DNA of 64,000 nt, from the NCBI GenBank assembly GCA_944383265.1, contig CALWOX010000007.1, forward strand, positions 62,001-126,000, written 5' to 3'. This document shows, in pieces, positions 57,632-64,000 of this stretch. The notes beneath the pieces were generated by a model that was not told the origin of the DNA, searched no databases, and saw only the letters and a program-made list of their open reading frames with translations. Each line of letters begins with the position of its first letter. The stretch's first letter is position 1. The DNA is from an uncultured Lachnospiraceae bacterium (lineage in GTDB: Bacteria; Bacillota; Clostridia; Lachnospirales; Lachnospiraceae). A program made the position numbers and the translations under genes.

Positions 57632-57707
57632 ACCCCGGCAGATACTTTTAAAAGGGCTTTGCTTTAATGAATATTAACAGGAAATATATTGTAGTAGGAG
57701 GAACATC

Positions 57708-59546
57708 ATGAACTTTGCCACCATCGGCAGCGGTAAGATAGTTAAAAACTTTTTGGAGGCTGCGAGAAAGCTTCCTGATTTTTATTATGCCATGGCATAC
57801 TCAAGAAGCATGGAGACAGCCGAGAAGCTGAAAAACGAATATGAAGCGGACTACGCGGTATGCAGTCTTTCGGATATAGCGGATTCGGATAAAGTGGACG
57901 CTGTATATATAGCATCTCCCAACAGCCTGCATTTTTCTCAGGCAAAGAAGATGCTCCTTTCGGGAAAACATGTTCTCTGTGAAAAGCCTGCCTGCACAAA
58001 TGCAAGGCAGCTGAGGATACTTGAGAGGATAGCTGATGAAAACTCCCTTTTGTTTATGGAGGCCTTAAGGCATATATATGACCCTGCGGCTTCAGTGATA
58101 AAGGAAAATCTCACAAAGCTCGGAAGCCTCAGATATGCGGATATACATTACATGCAGTACTCCTCACGATATGACAAACTTAAGGCAGGCATAGTGGAAA
58201 ACGCCTTTAAAAAGGAGCTCTCAAACGGAGCCCTTATGGATATAGGCATATATTGCACAAGCCTTGCAGCCTATCTTTTCGGTGAACCCGAGGATATAAA
58301 GAGCATGAGCCAAAGCCTTTCTACAGGCGCGGACGGCGAGGGCTGCGCTATGCTCTCTTATGAGGACGGACTGCTCCTTCAAATGAGCTGGTCAAAGATA
58401 TGCGATGACCTAAGCCCTTCACGAATAACAGGTGAGGAGGGGACTATGCTCATAGATTCAATAGCAAATCCGAACAAGGTGGAGATAGAATACAGGTCCG
58501 GTGAAAGAGAGCTTATTTATGACAAGGCTCGGGATGCTTTGCCTTGGGAGCAGGAAAGTAATGGGCCTTCGATATCCGGTCAATTTCAAAACAACATGGT
58601 CTATGAGCTCTGCTATTTTATAAAGACTGCAGAAAAACTAAAAAACTGTTCAGATACTGAGCCGCGCCCTAATTATGAGAAAGAACTTGAGGGCGTAAGT
58701 CGTATAAGCATGAAGACAGCCGATGCCATAAGGCGGGAGCAGGATATGATATTCCCTGATGACAGAATAGAGGGGAGAGCATTGCTTGCGACGGATTATG
58801 ACGGAACCTTTCATTTCGGATTTGACAATCCGCCCTGCAGAAAAAATTATGAGAGCATAAAGAGATTCAGAGAAAGCGGAAATATATTTGCATATGCCAG
58901 CGGAAGGTATTGGGACGAATTGCCTGAGAGCCCCGAGACCTATGATTACTATGTCTGCCTTAACGGATCATTGATAAAGGACGGAAAGGGGGAAACAGTA
59001 TTCAGAAGGCCTATAGAGGAAGACACAAGGAAGATACTTGAAAGGCTCAGGGCAAACGGAGCCAAAAATATCAGGGCGTATACAGAGGAAAAGGCATATT
59101 TTGACTACAGCACCAAGGATGATAAGGCAATAAAGGGAGAGTTCCTTAAGACAAGGCATTTTGATGACATAAGAGAGCTTTGCCCTGACACATCTCCTGT
59201 ATATATGCTTTCTGTGTCCGAGAAGGACGTGGAGTCTGCGACCGGGCTTTGTGAAAGACTTAAAAAAGAGAATCTTAACTGTTGTTTTATAAGAAATGAC
59301 GTATTTATCGACATCATGGCGACAGGAGTCGGCAAGGAGTTCGGAGTAAAAAAGGTGGCGGAAATTGAAAATATCCCCGACGAAAATATCTTTACCATGG
59401 GTGACGGAGGAAATGACAAGGGAATGCTGGCTTGCTTTAACGGCTATACAGTAAAAAATGCGGCAAAGGATGTAAAGGCTGTGGCCCTTGGCGTTTTGAA
59501 CGAGGTATATGAGCTTTCGGATCACATAATGAAATTAAATAGTTAA
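57708..59546 (+). CDS. Fusion of a Gfo/Idh/MocA oxidoreductase and a Cof-type HAD phosphatase
   Basis: 612 residues. The first 345 form an NAD(P)-dependent dehydrogenase: FATIGSGKIVKNFLEA, IASPNSLHFSQAKKMLLSGKHVLCEKP. The last 255 form a HAD hydrolase of the Cof/YidA type: motif I LATDYDGT (Asp363, Asp365), motif II YASGR, and motif IV MGDGGNDKGMLACF. No stop or start separates them. Joined in one chain they may act on a sugar or polyol and its phosphate in turn. GTAGGAGG precedes ATG 57708. Confidence 0.88.
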   Translation: MNFATIGSGKIVKNFLEAARKLPDFYYAMAYSRSMETAEKLKNEYEADYAVCSLSDIADSDKVDAVYIASPNSLHFSQAKKMLLSGKHVLCEKPACTNARQLRILERIADENSLLFMEALRHIYDPAASVIKENLTKLGSLRYADIHYMQYSSRYDKLKAGIVENAFKKELSNGALMDIGIYCTSLAAYLFGEPEDIKSMSQSLSTGADGEGCAMLSYEDGLLLQMSWSKICDDLSPSRITGEEGTMLIDSIANPNKVEIEYRSGERELIYDKARDALPWEQESNGPSISGQFQNNMVYELCYFIKTAEKLKNCSDTEPRPNYEKELEGVSRISMKTADAIRREQDMIFPDDRIEGRALLATDYDGTFHFGFDNPPCRKNYESIKRFRESGNIFAYASGRYWDELPESPETYDYYVCLNGSLIKDGKGETVFRRPIEEDTRKILERLRANGAKNIRAYTEEKAYFDYSTKDDKAIKGEFLKTRHFDDIRELCPDTSPVYMLSVSEKDVESATGLCERLKKENLNCCFIRNDVFIDIMATGVGKEFGVKKVAEIENIPDENIFTMGDGGNDKGMLACFNGYTVKNAAKDVKAVALGVLNEVYELSDHIMKLNS

Positions 59547-59657
59547 AATGACGGAAATATGTGCCGAATATTAGCAATAATTAAGCGAAAATCATATTTT
59601 TAGGCATTTTTTCCTTTGAAAACACCTCCTTAAATGTGCTAATATATAAGTAGTGAT

Positions 59658-59724
59658 ACGGCTTTTGGCCGTTAAGGTCGTGGATACAATTTATCCCTGC
59701 GGCGGTTTTTACCGCCGTAATTGT
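59658..59724 (+). promoter_or_regulatory. Structured leader of the CarD gene
   Basis: Two hairpins in the 240-base gap before carD: ACGGC/GCCGT at 59658-59672, and ACAATT...CGGCGG-TTTTTA-CCGCCG...AATTGT at 59686-59724. No T tract follows. It may be a 5' leader structure; I do not recognise a known riboswitch. Confidence 0.35.
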
Positions 59725-59786
59725 TTATTGCGGCAGTTCTTAGGGGACTTGCTGTTGTTTTTGTTATACAAAAAAGGAGGAAAGGA

Positions 59787-60314
59787 ATGTTTGAGGTAGG
59801 AAAAAATGTAGTATTCGGAAGCCATGGTATATGCCGAGTTGAGGACATAGGGACAGGAATAGAGTTCGGAATGCCGAAAAATATGGAGAGGTCAAAGCTT
59901 GTTTATTATAAACTTTCTCCGCTGTTTGTGACGGCATACAGCGTTATCTATACTCCTGTGGAAAACACGGAGCATCTCAGGGAGGCAATATGCGGGGAAG
60001 AGGCGGAACGATACTTAAAGGGTCTTACCTCAGCGGAAGTACAGGTATTTGCGGACAACAGTCAAGGAAGGCTTAAAGAGCATTATAAAGAGCTTACAGC
60101 AATGGAGGAGCCGAAGGCTTACTTAAGGATCATAAAGGAAGTCAGCAAAAAGAGAAGGGATGCCATGATAAGACACAAGAGACTGGGGCAGGTGGATGAG
60201 GTATATCTGAAAAAAGCTGAGGAGCTTGTGTGCAGGGAGTTTGCGGCGGCTCTGAACACCACTCCGGAGCTTGTAAAAAACAGGATATATGAGGAAATAA
60301 AAAACAGTCTCTAA
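59787..60314 (+). CDS. CarD/CdnL family transcription regulator
   Basis: 175 residues. The N-terminal RNA-polymerase-interacting domain (MFEVGKNVVFGSHGICRVEDI, YYKLSPLFVTAYSVIYTPVEN; 1-65) is followed by a helical DNA-binding domain (70-175). CarD proteins stabilise open promoter complexes. ATG 59787 has AAAGGAGG 6 bases upstream; an in-frame ATG at 59721 lies inside the leader hairpin and is rejected. It is followed by a Crp/Fnr gene 25 bases on. Confidence 0.88.
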   Translation: MFEVGKNVVFGSHGICRVEDIGTGIEFGMPKNMERSKLVYYKLSPLFVTAYSVIYTPVENTEHLREAICGEEAERYLKGLTSAEVQVFADNSQGRLKEHYKELTAMEEPKAYLRIIKEVSKKRRDAMIRHKRLGQVDEVYLKKAEELVCREFAAALNTTPELVKNRIYEEIKNSL

Positions 60315-60339
60315 GGATTGATCGAAAGGAATATTTCTG

Positions 60340-61125
60340 ATGAATTCAGACAAAAGATACGGTGATACAGGCAGAGATAAAAAAACGGACAGCCGGAGGG
60401 AAAAAGAAAAGGAAAAAAGGACGGAAATAACCGGGGAAAACGGAATTGTTGAAAGGCTTAAAGCCTGCTCTGTTTTTGAAAGCTTTGATGAAAAAGATAT
60501 CAGAGCCTTGATAAAATATCTTCATCCGAGAGTCTCCTTGTTTAAGAAGAACGAAAATATAGCAAGAGACGGAGAAATGCTATATGAGGTCTGCATAGTA
60601 AGCAAGGGTAAAGTGTATCTCTCACACTGTGACAGCAACGGAAACAGCAATCTGATAGAAGTCCTTGGCAAAGGCGGTTCCTTCGGAATGGTCAATTATG
60701 TGGGAGGTTACAAGCTTAACATTGCGGCCACCGCAACAGAGGATGTTGAGGTAGTGTTTATCTCTGTAAAGGAATTTTTTGAAAAGCCCGGAGATATACC
60801 CTGCGAGCTGCATATAAGATTCCTTCAAGCTGTCTCGGGAGATCTTGCCACAAAGGCTCAGTATCTTGCAAAAAAGCTTGAGGAAAGCATAAGACGCTCT
60901 ACGAGAGAGCGTCTTACAGATTATTTATCCCACGAATATCACAAGGCCGGGGAGAGAGTCTTTTCCATACCGCTTAACAGGCAGGATCTTGCGGATTTTC
61001 TGTTTGTGGACAGAAGCGCCCTTTCAGCCGAGCTTTGTAAAATGAGGGACGAAGGCCTTTTAAAGTTTGATAAAAGTAAATTTGAGCTTCTGATAGAAAT
61101 GCCCATTACAGAGGAAGATCCCTGA
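60340..61125 (+). CDS. Crp/Fnr family transcriptional regulator
   Basis: 261 residues with an unusual, highly charged N-terminal extension (about 1-35). The cyclic-nucleotide-binding fold follows (about 40-155: LHPRVSLFKKNENIARDGEMLYEVCIVSKGKVYL), then a winged helix (about 180-250: LNRQDLADFLFVDRSALSAELCKMRDEGLL). The residues that bind cAMP in Crp are not evident. It probably forms an operon with carD. Its end overlaps the convergent DUF308 gene by 20 bases. Confidence 0.88.
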   Translation: MNSDKRYGDTGRDKKTDSRREKEKEKRTEITGENGIVERLKACSVFESFDEKDIRALIKYLHPRVSLFKKNENIARDGEMLYEVCIVSKGKVYLSHCDSNGNSNLIEVLGKGGSFGMVNYVGGYKLNIAATATEDVEVVFISVKEFFEKPGDIPCELHIRFLQAVSGDLATKAQYLAKKLEESIRRSTRERLTDYLSHEYHKAGERVFSIPLNRQDLADFLFVDRSALSAELCKMRDEGLLKFDKSKFELLIEMPITEEDP

Positions 61126-61642
61126 TCTCAAAGAGAAGGGCGATTCCTGTTATAATGAAGAGTATTCCCCAGCTCCATTGGAGAGTAAACCAGCCTGCTA
61201 TGGGATTCATTATTATAATGATGCCCAACAGAAGCCTTAGTATTCCTCCCGCAAGGAAGAAGCCCGTAAGTCCGAATCCGTTTTTTCTTAGAGAAAAGTA
61301 GGAGGCGGTCATGCTTATTCCGTTAAATACGGACAAAAATCCCGCTGTAAGGGAGATGGTGACAAGCATTTCAACCTGCCCCACAGGGCCCTTTAAGGCG
61401 TCAAAAAGTATCATGCCTCCGAGAAGAGCGGATATGACTCCGTCCGCAAGAAAGAATCCGCTTCTTATTTCCTTGGGGGTATTCGCCCATGTAATTACCT
61501 TTAAAATACCATAAATAAAAAAGCCTGCTGTTATGAGATAGGCAATTCCGAGCCCCGCAATATCCGGAGCGGCTACAGCCACGACGCCGATAAGCGTTAT
61601 GACAGCCGCAATAATATATGCGGGCTTTTTCAATTCGTTCAT
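61106..61642 (-). CDS. HdeD-like membrane protein (DUF308)
   Basis: 178 residues with six membrane helices in a repeated pattern (LGIAYLITAGFFIYGILKVI; AGFLSVFNGISMTASYFSL; LGIIIIMNPIAGWF), typical of DUF308/HdeD. ATG 61642 has GAGGTG 6 bases upstream; a GTG at 61651 overlaps that site. In E. coli HdeD takes part in acid resistance; here the role is unknown. It converges on and overlaps the Crp/Fnr gene. Confidence 0.78.
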   Translation of the reverse strand: MNELKKPAYIIAAVITLIGVVAVAAPDIAGLGIAYLITAGFFIYGILKVITWANTPKEIRSGFFLADGVISALLGGMILFDALKGPVGQVEMLVTISLTAGFLSVFNGISMTASYFSLRKNGFGLTGFFLAGGILRLLLGIIIIMNPIAGWFTLQWSWGILFIITGIALLFEIRDLPL

Positions 61643-61779
61643 AAAATACACCTCGTTTCTTTATGTACAAAGCATACGCTTATATTCATATAAAAGCTGT
61701 GGGAAAAACAACGGAAATAAAAAATTATAAGGCGTATAATCTCAAATAAAAGAAAAAGGATAAAGATTAGGAGAAATAC

Positions 61780-62724
61780 ATGGAAATACAGAATCTTATA
61801 CATTACACCGTATGGGACTGGCTGATGTTCTTTTACATATACAGCTTTATAGGCTGGGTATGGGAATCCGGCTATGCGTCTGTAGGGCAGAAGAGATTTG
61901 TAAACAGAGGCTTCCTTCACGGGCCTATAATACCTATATACGGGTTCGGAGCCATAGGTATACTTATTTGCACCATGGGAGTACGGGAAAATACAGCCCT
62001 TATATTTATATTCGGAATGATCGGCGCAACAGCCCTCGAGTACGCGACAGGATGGACCATGGAGAAGATATTTCATGTGAAATATTGGGATTACAGCAAC
62101 TTTAAGTATAACCTGAACGGGTATATATGCCTTCCGGCTTCAATAGCGTGGGGATTTTTCTCGGTGATCCTTGTAAAGGTGATAAATGTGCCCATACAGG
62201 ATCTTGTGCTTCAGGTAAAGAATGTATTCACAGAGCTTGCAGTCCTTATACTTACGGCAGCGACTGCTGTGGATGTACACAGCTCCGTAGGCGAGGCTTT
62301 GGATCTGAAGGAGATGTTGGAAAAGCTCAGCGAGAGCAAGGAATACATAAAAAGGATGCAGAAGCGTATGGAGGTCGTATCTGCTGTAAGGCTTGAGGAT
62401 TATAAAGAGAGAAGAGCTAAGCAGGCAAAGCTCCTTATATCACAAAAGGAAAAATTTGAGAGAAATCTTGCAATGTTCAGGGAGATAAGAACAAAGCAGC
62501 TCAACGAACTTTTGGAAAAGGCAAATTCCATGAGAGAAAATACTCTGTTCGGAAACGATGAATTCAGACAGATAACCGACGGAATATATAAGCAGTTCAC
62601 CGAGATGGCGGGGAGACGTGACAAGGATTTCAGAAGGATAGCAAAGCATCTTAAGAGAAACCCGACTGCGGCATCAGAGAAATACAGCGAGGCTCTTGAG
62701 AGGATAAAGGAGCTTATGGAATAA
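61780..62724 (+). CDS. Putative ABC-transporter permease family protein (CmpB-like) with coiled coil
   Basis: 314 residues. Five membrane helices fill residues 15-170 (YIYSFIGWVWESGYASVGQKRFVNRGFLHGP, YGFGAIGIL, IGATALEYATGWTMEKIF), the CmpB signature. The rest (about 185-314) is a charged coiled coil in the cytoplasm. Despite the name no ABC ATPase gene is near. AGGAG precedes the ATG, and TATAAT lies about 45 bases upstream. Function unknown. Confidence 0.8.
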   Translation: MEIQNLIHYTVWDWLMFFYIYSFIGWVWESGYASVGQKRFVNRGFLHGPIIPIYGFGAIGILICTMGVRENTALIFIFGMIGATALEYATGWTMEKIFHVKYWDYSNFKYNLNGYICLPASIAWGFFSVILVKVINVPIQDLVLQVKNVFTELAVLILTAATAVDVHSSVGEALDLKEMLEKLSESKEYIKRMQKRMEVVSAVRLEDYKERRAKQAKLLISQKEKFERNLAMFREIRTKQLNELLEKANSMRENTLFGNDEFRQITDGIYKQFTEMAGRRDKDFRRIAKHLKRNPTAASEKYSEALERIKELME

Positions 62725-62747
62725 GAAAATCTACAGGGCAAATATAT

Positions 62748-62780
62748 GCGGACGGCAGCAAAAACTGCCTCCGCTTTTTT
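62748..62780 (+). terminator. Terminator after the CmpB-like gene
   Basis: GCGGA-C-GGCAG (62748-62758, one bulged C) pairs with CTGCCTCCGC (62765-62774), followed by six T. Confidence 0.88.
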
Positions 62781-62851
62781 ATTGAAGGCCTCTTTAATGG
62801 ATGTTATAATTTATTCAAATATACAGTATTTCAGGAAAAGGAAGGAGCTTT

Positions 62852-63976
62852 ATGAATATTGATAAAAAGCTGGGATTTGGCCTTATGAGGCTTCCCCTTA
62901 CAGATGCCGACGACAATACAAAGATAGATTATGATACAGTAAAAGGGATGGCGGACAAATTTATTTCCGAGGGTTTTACATATTTTGATACAGCGGCCCC
63001 TTACCACAAGAGTACAAGCGAGATCGTCTTCAGGGAATGCGTGGCAAAGAGATACCCGAGGAGCGCTTATCTTCTTGCGGATAAACTCTCTATCTTTATG
63101 ATCGAAAAGGCTGAAGATATTCCGGGATTTTTCGCTTCTCAGCTTGAACGCTGCGGAGTGGATTATTTCGACTATTATCTCCTTCACGCCATGTCAAAGG
63201 AGAGACTTGATAAGTGCGAAGCCTTCGGAGCCTTTGATTTTGTATCGAAGATGAAGGTGGAGGGAAAGATAAAGCATGTGGGATTTTCATTCCATGACAC
63301 TCCTGAGGCTCTTGAGGAGATACTTACAAAGCACCCCGAGATGGAGTTTGTTCAGCTTCAGATAAATTACATGGATTGGGAGGCACCTGATGTGGAGTCC
63401 CGAAGATGCTATGAGATATGTAAAAAGCACAATAAGCCCGTCATAGTTATGGAGCCCGTAAAGGGTGGCCTCCTTGTAAATATGCCGAAGGAGGCTGAAA
63501 TGCTCCTTAAGGACAGAGAACCTTCTATGTCAACAGCCTCATGGGCAATACGCTATGCCGCATCCTTGGGCAATGTATTTATGGTATTAAGCGGAATGAG
63601 CGATATGGGGCAGATGGAGGACAACATCTCCTTTATGAAGGATTTCAAGCCTCTTACAGAAAATGAAAAGGAGCTTGTGGCAAGGGTTGCGGAGATAATT
63701 AAATCAAAGGAGCATGTGGCATGTACCGCCTGCCGATATTGTGTGGACGGGTGTCCTATGAATATACCCATACCTGATATTTTCAAGCTCGTAAACAAGG
63801 TAAGCATGTTCGGAGAGGCTCAGCTTGCCTCCGCTAAAGCATCATATGAGAATACTACAAAGGAAAAGGGAAAGGCGTCATCCTGTATCGCCTGCGGTCA
63901 GTGCGAGGGACAGTGCCCTCAGCATCTGACTATAATCGATTACCTTAGGGAAGCGGCCGGAATGCTTGAACAATAA
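62852..63976 (+). CDS. Aldo/keto reductase with C-terminal 2[4Fe-4S] domain
   Basis: 374 residues. The barrel (about 1-275) has GFGLMRLPL, the Asp in YFDTAAPYHKS with the catalytic Tyr, and HVGFSFHDTPEAL. The C-terminal domain binds iron-sulfur clusters through CTACRYCVDGCPMNIPIPDIF and CIACGQCEGQCPQHLTI. Such enzymes are common in anaerobes and may couple ferredoxin to carbonyl reduction. AAGGAAGGAG precedes ATG 62852. The gene ends 24 bases before the window does. Confidence 0.93.
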   Translation: MNIDKKLGFGLMRLPLTDADDNTKIDYDTVKGMADKFISEGFTYFDTAAPYHKSTSEIVFRECVAKRYPRSAYLLADKLSIFMIEKAEDIPGFFASQLERCGVDYFDYYLLHAMSKERLDKCEAFGAFDFVSKMKVEGKIKHVGFSFHDTPEALEEILTKHPEMEFVQLQINYMDWEAPDVESRRCYEICKKHNKPVIVMEPVKGGLLVNMPKEAEMLLKDREPSMSTASWAIRYAASLGNVFMVLSGMSDMGQMEDNISFMKDFKPLTENEKELVARVAEIIKSKEHVACTACRYCVDGCPMNIPIPDIFKLVNKVSMFGEAQLASAKASYENTTKEKGKASSCIACGQCEGQCPQHLTIIDYLREAAGMLEQ

Positions 63977-64000
63977 TACAGCAAAATAATATGACAAGGC

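Overview
The window reads as part of the chromosome of a strictly anaerobic, low-to-mid G+C clostridial Bacillota, most likely Lachnospiraceae-like. The grounds are the gdpP-rplI-dnaB order, a clostridial 2[4Fe-4S] ferredoxin, MecA, YhaM, MutS2 and a class B sortase, a V-type ATP synthase operon, heavy use of ATA (Ile) and AGA/AGG (Arg) codons, and strong AGGAGG ribosome sites. There are no rRNA or tRNA genes, CRISPR arrays or intact insertion sequences. Two genes contain an in-frame TGA exactly where their families have a catalytic cysteine, each followed by a hairpin of bacterial SECIS form. The organism therefore very probably makes selenoproteins; the selA/B/C/D genes are not in this window.

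Layout. 1-6.5 kb: end of a YfcC-type permease, an M20 amidohydrolase, a Crp/Fnr regulator, then gdpP-rplI-dnaB. 6.5-8 kb: a 72-residue selenoprotein of the DUF1858 type, a ferredoxin, and an AbrB/RelE-like toxin-antitoxin pair. 8-13.5 kb: mecA, a polytopic membrane protein and a frameshifted S9 peptidase on the minus strand, facing a divergent regulator across three direct repeats. 13.9-19.9 kb: small genes, a membrane-anchored GH18 protein, Sua5, an AIR-synthase-like fragment, an Lrp regulator with an aminotransferase. 20-22.7 kb: a Zn/Cd resistance operon with an ArsR operator and a CadA-type pump whose metal-binding domain is a separate gene. 22.7-29.8 kb: acetyltransferase, dCMP deaminase, a cysteine-free selenocysteine peroxiredoxin fused translationally to yaaA, purine nucleoside phosphorylase, an RlmI-type methyltransferase, a MATE pump and a sortase.

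29.8-38.6 kb: a complete V-type ATPase operon in the order G/H-I-K-E-C-F-A-B-D, led by a near-consensus promoter. The K subunit carries the residues known to bind Na+. 38.6-41.8 kb: nucleotidyltransferase, DUF5711-like membrane protein and ROK glucokinase. 41.9-46.5 kb (minus): two-component system and mutS2. 46.5-54 kb: a degenerate HtrA-like protein, YhaM, two TrmA/RumA-family RNA methyltransferases and an RsmH-family protein, interrupted by a foreign-looking DUF4143 ATPase fragment. 54-64 kb: a very large secreted papain-like protein whose catalytic segments are in permuted order, an oxidoreductase-HAD fusion, CarD and Crp/Fnr regulators, two membrane proteins and a ferredoxin-type aldo/keto reductase.

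The points most worth a second look are the two selenoproteins that ordinary gene calling breaks at TGA, the permuted cysteine peptidase at 54092-57631, the back-to-back promoters that appear to give leaderless mRNAs for mutS2 and the HtrA-like gene, and the N-terminal frameshift in the S9 peptidase.
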